Below are positions 1-12,493 of a DNA stretch of 64,000 nucleotides, piece after piece. The notes under the pieces were generated by a model. It saw only the letters and a list, made by a program, of their open reading frames with translations, did no database searches and was not told the origin of the DNA. Both the position numbers and the translations under genes were made by a program. Origin of the DNA: Tillus elongatus (Eukaryota; Arthropoda; Insecta; Coleoptera; Cleridae); contig OZ023264.1 of assembly GCA_964006375.1 (NCBI GenBank), forward strand, positions 15,820,225-15,884,224, given 5' to 3'. Position 1 is the first letter of the stretch; each line of letters opens with the position of its first letter.

Positions 1-1990
1 AATGGATGCGCTGGCTAAGACAGTGAACGGAATCAAAAAGGCGGACAAGGCTGGGCAGCATGTCCTGATGTTAACGTTAGACATTAAAAATGCCTTCAAC
101 TCAGCCTGGTACCCCATGCTCAGGAAACTACTGCTAGAATCTGGATGTCCGGGCAACCTGCCCAGAGCGGTAGCCAATTTCCTGGAGTACATAAGTGTCA
201 CTTCTGAAGGAGTTACGAAAAACACCAGCAAAAGCTGTCCACAAAAGTCATGTTTATGCCCGATCCTGTGGCTACTTATAATGGAGGATTGGTTTAATGA
301 AATCGACTCCATAGAACCGGGCGAGAAAGCAAAAATCGAGATCCAGGCTTTTGCGGACGACCAGCTCATCACTATAACGGCGCCGTCAAGAAGGAAACTC
401 TAGGCAGCCTGGTAGCGTACGTGGTAGGCTTGCCAGAAGTGGTCGTCAGCTCACAAATTGGAATATGCCCCCGAGAAGACTGAAGTTCTCTACAGGGGTG
501 AGAGGAAAGGTACCAAAGCGCGGACACAAAGGCACCCGGTGATCAAGATGGGAGACGTAACGATAAGACCGGAAGCTGAAATAAAATATCTGGTAGTGAT
601 GCTCGACTCAGGTCTACTTTGGGTGGAGCATACCAAATTCGTAGCGGGCAAGATAGCGGGTGCGGCACATAGGGTACGAGCGGTAGCGGGAAAGTCGTGG
701 GGGATGGATCCAAAGACCATCAGGGTCATATATGAGGGAGCAGTGAAACCAGCCCTCCTATACGGCGCCGAAATCTGGGGTTAACGAGCGAGGGATTCTA
801 GGGTAACTAGAAAACTTCAGTCGGCTCAAAGAGCATTTCTGTTGGGCATAATTAAGGCCTACAGAATGACTTCCAACGCAGCAATGGCGGTGCTGGCGGG
901 GTGCCCACCTTTGTGGCTGAAAGCAGAGGAGCGGCATATAACACTCGAAGGCGGCAAATTTTGAGGGCGTACGGAGAATAATCGCACCCAGCGGAGCAGA
1001 GAAAAACCTGGGCGATAATAGAAGGAGCGGAAAAGTGGATATACACAGACTCGTCCAAAGCCGGAGTCGCGGTTGGAATAGGCCTGGTGGTCTATGAAAA
1101 CAATGCAGTGGTCAAAAGCAGAGGGCTACAGCTCCAGGACGGGTACCCGGTGCACATGGCGGAATTGTTCGCGGTGGGTACGGCGGTGGAAAATGCCGCC
1201 ACTCTACAGGGTGGAACCGTCAACATCGTTTCCGATAGCATAGTTTCCCTGGACGTGCTCACCAGGAGGAAAGGGGGAACGGCGGACAGAATCAACAGGA
1301 ATATGCAAGAGGTGGAGCGCGTGGGGACAAAAATAAATCTGTGGTGGGGTAGCGACCAGTTAGAAGGCATCGCAAAAGCCGATGCGAGAGCAAAAGCCGC
1401 CAGAAGTGACCCTCTAGGTCACGAGAGGGTAGACGCTCCGGTAATAAGTAGAATGCTCAAAATAAGTGCCAAGGAAAACACTGAAGTAGAGTGGCAGAAG
1501 CACTGGGACGATGTGACAAAGGTTAGGACTACTTATCGATACATATAGAGCGTGGGTGTGGGCCTCAAGTACTGGAGTCACAGGGCGGTGAGGTTGCTGA
1601 CTGTCTACGGGCCCTTCAAGGGCTACTTTAGAAGGTTTAATCTAAGGCTTGGAACGGGAGAGTGTGCGTGCGGAAACGGAGAGCAGGAGACAGCAAGATA
1701 TGTGCTGGAAGACTGCCAGATAGAAAATCGTAGGGTGGCAAGAGAACACTTTGCGAGAAACGAGAACAGGGTTGAGGGTTTCTACCCGTTCAAGGTAACT
1801 AGGTCCACCAAGAACGAGGAAATCAGGAATTTCAATGAATGGGCCGCGGAAATTGAGCTGGAAGAGGAAACGCGAAGTGCGATTGAGGCAAACCGCGGAG
1901 AAAGAAAGGACGCCGGATAGAGAAATGGATGAGATTTCGGGAAAAGCGAGCGTGTAGTGAATGGTCCTATGAATGTGAGGTGGGTTCTAT
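1..1990 (+). pseudogene. R1-like non-LTR retrotransposon ORF2, 3' half, broken
   Basis: This is the reverse transcriptase to C-terminal part of an R1-clade-like ORF2, cut by the window edge. It would act in target-primed reverse transcription. Bases 2-403 encode RT palm with the block LDIKNAFNSAW and the catalytic FADD box. A stop follows at 401-403, and the thumb continues in the same frame from 458 to 784 (ending PALLYGAEIWG), where there is another stop. Bases 790-950 keep RT C-terminal text in a shifted frame (LQSAQRAFLLG, GCPPLWLKAEERH). An RNase H-like part follows, with YTDSS near 1040 and MAELFAV at about 1160. Bases 1552-1920 hold the C-terminal zinc-knuckle region (CACGNGEQE...VLEDC). 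At least four stops or frameshifts make it dead. The family assignment is from motif resemblance. Confidence 0.8.
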
Positions 1991-2790
1991 GGGTCTAAGG
2001 TTTTAAATTAACTGATGATTTTTTTGGAGTGTAGAGGTTGTAGGGGCTCCTTTGATGGTGGCTTCGACCTGACAGTGTAGGAGGATACCATGGCCTAAAG
2101 TCTTCGGACGCGAAGGCAAGGGCTTCGGCCCCAAAATCGTAAACTGTAACCGTATTTCAAACAGGTCCGGCTTGAATAAAAAAAAGCGCTTAAAGAAGCA
2201 AAGCTGGAATCGCTGAGGCAAATGCTCTCTGAAGGAATCTACGACGACACTATGTGAAAAGTACACTTGGAGAACACCCAAATCACCACAACACATATTT
2301 CAGAGACCTTACGATCGTTTCGTTGACCAAGTCAACATCTTCAAAGGAAGAAAAATTCTAACATAAAAAACTAGATCCCGTATATTTATATCGCGTCAAA
2401 GAAAACGAACTAGTCCGAAGGAAAGTTGTCGTCCAAGAACGATCGTTTGTTTATTGCGCAGTGCAACAGGTCGGAGACCTGCTTTAATCTTTTGGTCGAC
2501 AAATTTATGACCCTTATCTAATATAGGTTTAAAAAGGACCGGCGTTCTTTAAAGAAACAGCACGTTTCCCTTCGATCTAGAAATTTACTATGTGGATATT
2601 GGTTTATGCCGAAAAAGACATCTGGTCAGATAAACAACATAAACTCAAATCATCTCTTTTAAAAATAGAAAACTAAAACCCAGATGTCTGTCTCACCGTG
2701 TTACATTTAACAAAGGAAAAATAGTTCAACTAAAATACTACACAAAAACTATATATTGATTTTAATTCCCCTGCGGGCTGTCTCACAAAA
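1921..2790 (+). repeat. R1-like 3' UTR and unassigned sequence
   Basis: Bases 1921 to about 2115 are the 3' untranslated part of the R1-like element, because the same text recurs after the second copy at 3355-3555. Bases 2270-2345 resemble 35807-35900, both containing a CACCACAACACA string followed by ACGATCGTTT. I see no gene in the rest. Confidence 0.55.
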
Positions 2791-2831
2791 TCGTTTCGGC
2801 AACAAAAAAAGCACCGACGGCGTGGACCACG

Positions 2832-3560
2832 GTGCAAAACGCGTCGGGACATTGGACACAGGATAGATGCGAGACAGCGGAAGCACTGATCCATAAATAT
2901 TTCTCGGCAGACGACGCCGGGAGTGATTCCGAAGAAAATAGAGTGAGGTGTGCGGAAACCGTAATCTGGAGCGGAAAGAAGGACCTCGACTTCTCAAAAC
3001 AAGAATTTGAGGGAACGGTCAGACGGCCGACGCGAGAGCAAAAGTCCCCCCTAGGTCACGGGAGGGTAGACACTACTTTAGTAGGTTTAACATAAAGCCC
3101 GGAACGGGAGAATGCGTGCGGAAACGGAGAGCAGGAGACAGCAAGACATGTGCTGGAAGACTGCCAGATGGAAAGTCGTAGGGTGGCAAGAGAAAACTTT
3201 GCGAGAAACCAGAACATGGTTGGAGGTTCCTACCCGTTCAAGCTAACTAAGTTCACCAAGAACGAGAAAATCAGGAAATGGCCGCAGAAGTAGAGCTGGA
3301 AGAGGAAATGCGAAATACGACTGAGGCAAACCGCGGAGAAAGAGAGGGACGCCGGATAGAGAAATAGATGAGATTTCGGAAAAAGCGAGAATGGAGTGAA
3401 CGGTCGTATGAATTTGAGGAGGGTTCTATGGGTCTAAGGTCTTAAATTAGCTGATGATTTTTGAGAATGTATGGGTTGTAGGGGTTCCTCTGGGGTTGGC
3501 TTCGACCTAACAGTGTAGGAGGATTTCATGGCCTAAAGTCTTTGGGCGGGAAGGTAGGAA
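2832..3560 (+). pseudogene. R1-like retrotransposon, internally deleted second copy
   Basis: The frame at 2832-3095 reads like the linker between endonuclease and RT of R1-type ORF2 (GHWTQDRCETAEALIHKYF, then LDFSKQEFEGTVRR). At about 3030 it jumps to the C-terminal region of the same family: REQKSPLGHGRVD matches the RAKAARSDPLGHERVD part of the first copy. The following 3070-3350 repeats the zinc-knuckle coding region of the first copy with indels, and 3355-3555 repeats its 3' UTR. The whole RT and RNase H block is therefore deleted. It lies in the same orientation as the first copy. Confidence 0.7.
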
Positions 3561-3582
3561 GCAGAACAGCGCGACCTTAAAA

Positions 3583-3657
3583 ATGTCGTTCAAAGTCATT
3601 CAGGTGAACTTGGGTCGGGGAAAAGAGGCAACAGATGAACTACGACAAGTTGCAGAG
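3583..3657 (+). pseudogene. R1-like ORF2 start (endonuclease N-terminus), truncated
   Basis: An ATG at 3583 opens 25 residues, MSFKVIQVNLGRGKEATDEL and on, which look like the N-terminus of the apurinic-endonuclease domain of R1-type ORF2 (VIQVNLGR block with the conserved Asn). The frame runs into the SINE at about 3655. It sits just after the 3' end of the second copy, so three pieces of the same family follow head to tail. Confidence 0.6.
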
Positions 3658-3802
3658 GTATCTCAAATACAATGCCAGAACCTCGGTTGATGTTAATGTT
3701 GCAGTTTGTACTGAAAAAGTGAAAGGAGGATCCTGGGACCGAACCCGGCACCCTTCGGTTCAGAGGCACACGTTCTTACCCCTGAACCACCGAGGTTCAA
3801 GT
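3655..3802 (-). mobile_element. tRNA-derived SINE, 5' half
   Basis: Read on the minus strand, the head CCTCGGTGGTTCAGGGGTAA (tRNA-like A-box region) is followed 40 bases later by GGGTTCGGTCCC (B-box-like). The body ends in GGCATTGTATTTGA. It aligns with the fuller copy at 24273-24560. The 3' half is missing. Confidence 0.65.
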
Positions 3803-3859
3803 TTTATTTCTCAACAATACATTTCTACAGCCAGTGAGAATGTTTTTTACATATAATTA

Positions 3860-4698
3860 AGCGCTAAAGTGATTGAAATTATATTTAATGTATACCGCAA
3901 TTAAATTTATTAAATGTTGACAACGCGGTGAGATATCTGCGTTTCGCGACAACCTTGTCCATTCGGCAAACGTATGTACATGGATAAATACGTCAGAAAA
4001 ATGCCTTCTGTGTAGCACACTACACACGAATACTAGCGTGCTGTACTGGTTTTATCAATAATGAAACAAGCGGTAAAATGGTTTCACTTTGGTTAATTAT
4101 TAACAGTTCTCTGAATGTTGTATGGTTGAATTTGCCCTCCCAGTTTAATATTTCAGTGTATTCGAAGTGACCGATGTACAAGTAAATATTTCTTTTTGCG
4201 ATTTTTAATGGTAACACGAGACCTGACATGACATGTATCGCCTCAAAAAGACATCATGTTATTTTGTGTTTTAGAAATGCTTTGTATAACTGGTCACACT
4301 TTTATTGGACATGTGAGGCAGTAATTTCTCCTTGTTTGCAACAACTCAAGCGAGAAAGAAGTTTTTCAGTTATTTTTAAAGATTTATGAATTATTTTGTG
4401 CTAATGTATTTGAAACGCTTTAGTTTTCAAATGAAATTTAATTTAAGAAGCAGTCAAAAGATACATTTTCACCACGTAGCTCTGTTTTAAATAAACCCAC
4501 TTGAAAATAGATAGCACCAAATTTTATTATCATCACATTCTAAAGTCAATGCCTGACAACCCCCCTCCCCCTCTTCCAAAGTAGTTCCCAACTTCAATCA
4601 CTTAAGAAAACCTGCTAATGATTAAGTTAACAATTTAGAATTGAAGTTAAAATTGTATAGCTTTAAACAAAGATTTTGTTGAGGTGTTTCCTGATATT
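3860..4698. other. No gene recognised
   Basis: AT-rich sequence with no coding frame, repeat match or RNA signature that I can support. Confidence 0.4.
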
Positions 4699-4811
4699 AC
4701 TGAATTTTCTTTAAAAAATTCACCAATGAGGACGACTTTTGAATTTTGATAAAATTTCTTCAAATGACCGCGAACTAGGCCCCCAAGAACCCATATCCAG
4801 GGTCAGTTTCA

Positions 4812-4899
<88 letters not shown>

Positions 4900-5235
4900 G
4901 TATGTACATATGTATCACACCGATCACTCAAAAAATAATGGTCCGATTTTGATCAAATTTGGCGCATACCTTCCTTTTGCAAGTGGCTTGGATAAGTACG
5001 TTAGTCAGGAAAATCGGCCCAGGTTTTCCCGGAAAATTTTGTGTTTTCTTTCGAAAAAAATTATACAAAGTGAAAGCAACCAAGTTTGGTACGCTGGCTT
5101 CTGCAATAGAGCGTATCATATGTACCGAAATTCATATCTCTACCTTAAAAGACGGAAAAGTTAGAAGTAAATTAATTTTTAATTAATTAAATCTGATTGA
5201 AGAAAGTTAAAACGTTAAAATTGATTGATCAGAAT
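4699..5235 (+). repeat. Modular TA-core repeat, module A
   Basis: It starts with a short hairpin (GAATTTTCTTTAAAAAATTC), then the family text TTCAAATGACCGCGAACTAG and CCCATATCCAGGGTCAG. A pure (TA)n tract lies at about 4817-4886. After it comes the family tail (ACTCAAAAAATAATGG, then GCTTGGATAAGTACGTTAG). The Tyr-Ile reading frames across the tract are artefacts of the repeat. Confidence 0.75.
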
Positions 5236-5420
5236 GTGAGTGAAAAATACTACAATAAATGACTAACGAGCTCCTAGATATGTGTCTAAGTCGTTATTTT
5301 CGTTGATTTAGTTAAAATATTAGCAAAAAATCCATTGTAAATCAAAATGGTTTTGTGTAAATTGTAAAACCTTAAACAATTAACATGTATTATGGGATAT
5401 ACCTGCCAGTAAACACATGT

Positions 5421-5491
5421 CGAGCGTAGCTCAGTGGGCTGGGTCCCTGTGCATCGTATAATCGGCTCCTACATGACGAGTTCTATCCTAG
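5421..5491 (+). other. Degenerate tRNA-like sequence
   Basis: GCGTAGCTCAGTGGGCTGGG resembles a tRNA 5' part with A box. About 35 bases on, GAGTTCTATCCTAG resembles a weak B box. I cannot draw a convincing cloverleaf, so this is more likely a SINE head or tRNA relic than a functional gene. Confidence 0.3.
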
Positions 5492-5737
5492 TTAATGACT
5501 ACTTTTAATATATTTTTTACTCTCATTTCACTTTACAGTTATCTAATCAGATTCATGTTATTCCGATGATTTTTTTAGCGAGTTTTTGTATGAAAAATAA
5601 TTTCATAAAGAGAGATGAAAGTTTTAAGACAATTCAATTTGAATAGCATAACTGGTTGTTTGTTCTTGCCCTAACTTAGGGAAACCGTTCCATATTTAAT
5701 TCAGTCGTACACTTTTCCCGTGGCTTCACAAGTGCTT

Positions 5738-5820
5738 GTTTTAGTGAATTTTCTTTTAAAAAAATCATTTCAAATGAGCGCGAACTAGGTCCCCTAGAAT
5801 CCATATCCAGCATCGGTTTC

Positions 5821-5902
<82 letters not shown>

Positions 5903-6600
5903 GGTAAACAGTTTACCAAAATTTAGGTCTGTAAGTTTAAAGACAAAAAAGTTAGAGCCATTTAAACAAGGAAAAATTGGAGTTTTCCTCAAAACGTAAA
6001 AAGTCACGATTTAAAACGTCAAAATTGGCAACATTTAGGCAAAGAACTTGAAATAAATACGGACTGTGTAAAGAGTGTTCTGCAAACCCTTAAGTTTCAG
6101 CTTCACCCATCATTGACCTTCATTTTAGTAAAATATTCCCAGAAAATTTATTTCAAATAGACCCTTTCTCTGATACTTTGGCAGTAGTTTTGGTTAAGTT
6201 TATGGTTTAACGGTCTATAATTTTTAGCTAAGTTTGGTAGAAAAAATTCATTAATGAGGAGACCGCGTCTTTTGAATTCTAAAAAGATTTCTTCAAATGA
6301 GCGCAAACTAGGCCCCCTAGAATCCATATCCGCGTTTACTTTCTGTTCACATTTATACAGGCTGGCGCATTTCTACGGTAAAGCTCAATATAATTATTAT
6401 TATGCAAGATACAAGAAAAAATTGTATACATTACCTATAAGATGTCTTGAGGTGCATCTTATAAAATTATTTTGACAATCACAGGGTGGCCCATAAGTTG
6501 TTGGTGATACCTACAATTTTTTTGAACATTCCTTATTGCATTTTTCATCGGAATATGACGCATATAAAAAAAAACTGCAAATTTACCAAAAATTTAATTT
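5738..6600 (+). repeat. Modular TA-core repeat, modules A then A'/C
   Basis: A module A copy has its (TA)n tract at about 5824-5899 and the long tail (ACCAAAATTTAGGTCTGTAA, TCAAAATTGGCAACATTTAG, AATAGACCCTTTCTCTGATA). At 6240 it runs directly into a second module A head. That head lacks the TA tract and continues at 6350 as module C (TACAGGCTGGCGCATTTCTA ... GGGTGGCCCATAAGTTG). Confidence 0.7.
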
Positions 6601-7430
6601 TTATTTACAAAAGGAATGTAGCTGCCAAATTATAAACGTGGCAGATATGTTTCCTTATTAACAAATTTCTGCAAAAAAGAATAACAAAAAATATTTTTTA
6701 AAACAAATTTGTAGTTATTTTTTAAATTTGGGACACACACTGCCTTTATATGGATTTTACTATGTATCAAAACTGAAGATTCTAGTTTGCTGGGAAGTTG
6801 AGTTATCACTATTCGAAATATGTTTGCGAAAATTCGCTGCCATTACGCAGTAGCTGCACCTAAATTCTTTTCAACACATATTTACTATTACTGTTTAGTA
6901 ATACAGTACCTAGATGCATTGATTAACAACCTGATTATGCTGCGTACAATCACTTTCTTATTTGTTTGATTGGATGTTAAAATCATAATATTATAATACA
7001 ATCGATGGCCGAAGGCATTAGTTAATGTTAGGTTAAAATTAAAAGTGTAATTATTATTTACCTACTCCTGTTTGTATTAACCTTAGAATATAGGTCGTTA
7101 ATTTATATTGTTAGGTTCTAAGGTATTAGCGGAGTCGATTTCGAGGTTATCTTCTTCTTGTTCTTCTTTGTTAATGAGGTGTGCTAATTTCGAGGCTATG
7201 CTTAGAACGCGCACGTTTCTCTCATGACTCCTGTCAGTTAACAAATGACAAATAGTGGTGTTGTCAGATTAAACTAGGGGAGGTAGTTGGCATTTAAATA
7301 CCGTGGAATTCGGAAACTTAATATGTATACATAATAAAACGTAGTTCTAGATTACTTTTAAACAAATTGAATCACTTTCATTGGAATTTTTATTTATTAA
7401 CATTTGTATATCTTTAGAATCAGCTGCGAG
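6600..7430. other. No gene recognised
   Basis: Unassigned AT-rich sequence. No coding frame or repeat relationship is visible. Confidence 0.35.
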
Positions 7431-8200
7431 TTGTCGCAAATGACAACCCCATCAAATCTCAGTCTTGCTTTCATTCTCATAAGAGATACACCAGTCCTAG
7501 GCCCATCACAATGAACAACCAAATTATTCAAAATAATAAATCCTTTTCACTTGTTGACATTTCTGTGGATCGAAATCTCAATTGGCACCAACATGCCACA
7601 TCAATTGCAGAAGCGCCTGCTAAGAAATTAGGTTTCCTCTCCCGGGCTCGCAAATACTTTTCACCAGCTAATCTATATACCTTATATACTTCACCAATAA
7701 GACCAAACCTCGAATACTACTCCCACAAATGGCGTGCCGCTGCCGCTTCTACACTCGCTATCCTGGACTCCATTTAGAAGCGAGCTATACGTCTCATCGG
7801 TGACTCTACCCTCACCCAAATACTACCATCCCTTGCCCACCGACGTGCCGTTGGTGACCTTTCTCTCTCTTTTATAGATATCTGCACGGGCACTGCTCAG
7901 AGGAGCTTTCTTCCATAGTTCCTCCACCTGCTGCCCCCAACAGATCTACCAGGGGAACAGAGCGAATGCACCCTCTTATTGTCCAGGTCACCAGACATAG
8001 AACATCTTGTTATTCCCGCTCTTTTGTCACGAGGACTTCCAAGTTGTGGAATTCCTTGCCGGCACATGTTTTCCTTCTCCTCCGATCCTCCAAACCTTCA
8101 AGTCCAGAAATAACAAGTTGCCTCTTTCCTCCTTGTCGACACCCACGGTACGATAGTATTTAGGCTGTAAGCCTTCGTGCTGTGTTGTTGAAATATAAAA
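7430..8200 (+). pseudogene. Non-LTR retrotransposon RT C-terminus (CR1/jockey-like)
   Basis: Bases 7511-7777 encode the RT thumb region: LVDISVDRNLNWHQHATSIA, then KKLGFLSRARKYF and PIRPNLEYYSHKW, the usual 'single-copy probe' region of CR1/jockey-type ORF2. A stop follows. Bases 7966-8163 give the C-terminal block TRHRTSCYSRSFVTRTSKLWNSLPAH in another frame. The 3' end near 8200 is A-rich, as in a poly(A)-like tail. It is 5'-truncated, which is the usual outcome of target-primed reverse transcription, and is decayed. Confidence 0.75.
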
Positions 8201-8589
8201 AAAGAAAATTGTTTATTGTAGCATACTTTCGTAGCCTGTCCGTTTAAAGTTTAATTTGAAGATTTTGTTTGCAATGGCAGCGTAACCCTGATTTAGCTGT
8301 CTGACCTTGTCTAATATTATAGGCATCCATTCTGAGGTAATTTCAGGTTATATCGTAGATTATTTATTTTTTATTTAGTTATAACTCAAGATTTACTAAA
8401 CCCATTGAGTTACAGTTTGGTAGATAGGACCACTTATATGATATGGACGTGTTTCTAAAGTTTTAGTTTAATACTTTTAATACTTTGAAAGATATTGCGT
8501 TTTCAAGCAGTTTTTTGCATTTTTTTCTAAAAGTAATTGAGTGTCAAAACTGTCTAACCAACTCATCCAAGCTATTAACAAGACGAAGG

Positions 8590-8644
8590 AGATTTCCACA
8601 TTTGGATTTGATTGCTCAAGTATTTTGTGAGTTATCGGTTGGAT

Positions 8645-8729
<85 letters not shown>

Positions 8730-8880
8730 AACTTTTTAACTGACCTCGGATTTGGTTTCTGGAGGGCCCTAATTCGAGCTTATTTTAAAAAAAAAATTCA
8801 AAAGTCTTACCATCGATACCTCTCTATTAGTGAATTTTCTTAATGAAAATTCACTTAGAGGAAAATATTTAAAAAATCCA
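8590..8880 (-). repeat. Modular TA-core repeat, module A (reverse)
   Basis: The (TA)n tract at about 8650-8726 is preceded by GTGAGTTATCGGTTGGATA. It is followed by the reverse complement of the module head and ends in the hairpin GTGAATTTTC ... GAAAATTCAC at 8830-8860. Confidence 0.7.
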
Positions 8881-10318
8881 TCAATTGTTGTTACTTTTAC
8901 CTTGTTTTAGAAGAGGTCGCGACTAAGTAAGTAAATTATGTAATGTAACAAATGCCTTATAAATAAATTATGATTACAAAAAAAGTGCCTTAATTATTAT
9001 GACAGTCAATTATTCACACCTTGGTTTCAACCATCTAGGTATCGCTGTTCATGGAACAGAAAACTATCCAAGAGGGCATTCATAATCGTGAAAATATATT
9101 TCATATTAAATTCATATTACAATAGTTATACGAAAATTCGCTGGCATAAATCCAAGTAATATCGTGTATAATTAAGTAGGTCCCATAGAAATTACAATTA
9201 TTGACCTGGAATTGCTCATATTACATAAATAATAAACAAGTTGGAATTGCAGAGTACAGTATAAGAAACGCTGACTAATTGATTACGTATTTTTAAGATT
9301 CTAGTTCACACAGAAGTTAATATATAGAGATGTTTGTTGATGTTACAAGAGTTGCTTTTGAATAAGGTAGAGACTTTTGACTTTTAACTTTTGCTTTGAA
9401 AATGTAGACACTCATATTAGAGATTTTTTATTAGATTCTTAAAATGTAAAGACGCGAGACTTTTTATTTTAATTATGTACAGATTTGGTTTTAAATGTAT
9501 TCGGTTAAGTTAGTTTTAAAAAAGTTGATAATTCGTTTTATTTTTTATTAAATTTTTATTACAAATTACATCGTTACCATGTCCATATTATCCTAGTTAT
9601 AAACAAGTTATTCCCTTATTATCGCCCGCTCCTTGAACAATCGCCTTATCGACTATTACTAAATTACCACTTTATAAAACATACATGCTTTTGTATTTGT
9701 ATTAACGTAATTAAATTACAATTAATAAATTATTGACTATAACTTGTATACAAAATCTAAATTAGAAAATGACCTGCGTAACTCGGATTGAAGACTCTTG
9801 TAATTCACGTTAAGTTTATTCGTATAGAATAAATTCTTGCCTGTGCATCTACAAACGCAGTGCAGTTCAGAGAGTTGTTGGCACACAGCCCTGGCTGAAT
9901 TAACGTTTTTTCATGCGGTCGGGATAATTTGAGTCAATTACGCCATTATAATATTGTATGTAGTGGAGGAGGGATAGACAGAGAGAGCATCGGGTCTATT
10001 TTCCTCGAACCTAGCCTATTATCAAAGGAAAACTGCCTTTCAGTGTTTTCATTGAATTGTCTATGTTATGAAAACGTGTAATTGAACGGGCATAATTGAA
10101 AAACCATTGTGTTATTACCATTGACCATTTATATTCACCGACAATTGAGTCTTTTACTCTGCATGGGAAAAATTACGGCTGTAACTAAAAGAAAATGAAA
10201 AGCTTACCTAACTGAAACATCCATGTGAATATTAATTGTTATCGATTCAGATAGAGTGGTTTCTAAGAACAGTATACAAAGGATACATTAGATAGCTAAA
10301 TAGGTCCATTTTTTTTTA
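8880..10318. other. No gene recognised
   Basis: 1.4 kb of AT-rich sequence without a frame over 60 codons or a visible link to the other repeats of the window. Confidence 0.4.
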
Positions 10319-10476
10319 GAAAAAATTCGCTAAAAATGAGAAATTTTGTTTGTAAAAAAATTCGCTAATGAGTAGATCCAGACTTTTCAATTTTGAAAAC
10401 ATTTTCTTCAAATGAGCACGATCTAGGTCACCTAAAATCCATATCCGGGGGCAGTTTCAATTTTTATATGTTTATA
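10318..10476 (+). repeat. Module A head, cut by a transposon
   Basis: Module A head (AATTCGCTAATGAGTAGATC, then CATATCCGGGGGCAGTTTCA) running to TTATATGTTTATA, where the Tc1/mariner-type element begins at 10477. Confidence 0.65.
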
Positions 10477-12489
10477 CAGTGTGTCCCAAACTGGATGGGA
10501 ATGTATTGCCATCTCTGTTATCATTAGAGATAGAGAGACGGTTAAATTAGCAATGTTTTGTAAAATTGTATGCCATGTATTTTGCCTTGCCTCTTTTCGT
10601 TTTCGAGTTATTTTGAAGAAAACAAAATTTGTCGATTTCTTTCTTCTTCAATATCTAAGTAGGCGCTGATCTGACATGTCTAAGACTTGCACATTATCAA
10701 GACACTTTTACAGAGTAATATTTTTGTGCTATTCTCAACTTTGGATTGTCATTGGTTTTTGAGCTACAGATATCAACGTTTGTTTTTATTATAGCAGTCA
10801 TATTGGATTTTTTGCTCATGTGGTAGCCTGTGAAAAGAGCTTTCCAATGATGTACAACATACTTGAGAAATCTTGTAATTGCACTGATAATTTTGTGAAA
10901 AATCGTTTTGAGGATAGTAGGCTATGAAATCCAATACCAGAAAACAAATGACAAAAAAACAGTGTTTAAAAAGCAGTAGGCCATGGAGTCTAACAATAAA
11001 CTTCTACTTTTAACATAATTTTCCGTAATAATTCGCGATAAAAAAATATTGTGATTTAATTTACAATACTTAATTAGGTAATAATGCTGGGTAATATGTG
11101 AAATAGTTTAATAACGAAACCCGGCAATAACAAATAGAAACTTAAACTCCACAAAACAACACAATTAGAAACGGAACTCAAAAAATAATAAAATAGAAAC
11201 TTAGAAATACACTAAATAGAAAATTGTTCAATATGGCCACCGTTTTGTTCAATGTATTTTATACACTTTCTTGAAACATGCCTGCAAACTCTGGTGATGG
11301 TGTTTTGGTTAATATGATTTATAGCTTCCGTGATTCTGTTTCGTAATTCACTAATATTTTGTGGTGGATCGAATTAATATACATGATTCTTCAGAGTACT
11401 CCAAAAATAACAATCCAGGGGTTTATATCAGGACTTCGAGCACACTAATGAACCGACCGATTGTTACAAATTACACGATTATTAAAATTTTGGTACAAAA
11501 ATTCTTTGACGATCCTAGCATTGTAAGCTGGACAACCGTCTTGTTAGTACCAAATCTCGTCTAAATTATCATGAACTCTTCTTATTGTTGGTCAGATATC
11601 ATTTCTCAATAGATTAATATACGTTTCCCCAGTTAAATTATTTTCAAAAAAGAATGGCCCAACAATGAAGTTACCTGATTTTTTTTAAATTAACTATCTA
11701 ATCTACAAATAGAAATAACAGTTTTTTACCTAATAAGCCGCACCAAACATTAAGGCGTCTTCTGCTTTTAATTGAGTTCTGTTAGTAAATTTAGTTACTT
11801 ACTAGGTTTACCTATTTAATTAAATTATAACAATTTTTTAGGATAAAGTTATAATGTAAAACATGATTTGTAATAATGTGCCGATTCATTGGTCTGCTCA
11901 AGGTTCCTTTTTTTATCGTGAATCTTTACGGAAAATTATGTTAAAAGTAGAAGCCTATTGTTAGACTCCATGACCTACTGCTTTTTGAACACTTTTTTGG
12001 TCATTTGTATTCTGGTATTGAATTTCATAGTCTACTATCCTCAAAACGGTTTTTCTCAAAATTGTCAGTGCCATTACAAGATTTCTCAAGCATGTTGTAC
12101 ATCATTGGAAGGCTCTTTTCACAGGCTATCACATGAGCAAAAAATCCAATATGGCTGCTATAATAAAAACAAACGTTGATACCTGTAGCTCAAAAACAAA
12201 TGACAAACCAAAGTTGAGAATAGCACAAAAGATTACTCGGTAAAAAGTGTCCTGATAATGTGCAAATCTTAGACATGTCATATCAACGCCTACTTAGATA
12301 TTGAAGAAAAAAGAAATCGACAAATTGTGTTTTTTTCAAAATAACTCGAAACGGAAAAGAGTCAGGGCAAAATGCAAGTCATATTTGGAACGAGCATGAA
12401 ATTCTACAAAACATTACTAATTTAACCACCTCCTATCTCTAATAAGAACGGAGATAGCAATATATTCCCATCCAGTTTGGGACACACTG
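10477..12489 (-). mobile_element. Tc1/mariner-type transposon with very long TIRs
   Basis: Termini CAGTGTGTCCCAAACTGGAT and its reverse complement at 12470-12489 are flanked on both sides by TA, the target duplication of this superfamily. The inverted repeats are about 550 bp long (10477 to about 11040 against about 11920 to 12489) and still clearly alignable. A transposase remnant lies between them on the minus strand. The insertion sits in the TA-rich core of a module A repeat. A truncated copy of the same family is at 36920-37774 in the opposite orientation. Confidence 0.8.
11212..11480 (-). pseudogene. Tc1/mariner transposase C-terminal relic
   Basis: On the minus strand, ISELRNRITEAINHINQN, RVCRHVSRKCIKYIEQ and NGGHIEQFSI end at a TAG at 11212-11214. 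This matches the usual C-terminal part of Tc1/mariner transposases, downstream of the third catalytic Asp. Just upstream, a frame-broken LDCYFW/STLKNHVY corresponds to the LDFFLWG-LK region carrying the last acidic residue. The N-terminal HTH and the first catalytic residues are not readable. Confidence 0.6.
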
Positions 12490-12493
12490 TATG

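Noticed and set aside
5421..5491. Functional tRNA gene
   Set aside because: Acceptor stem and T arm do not pair convincingly and the B box is weak.
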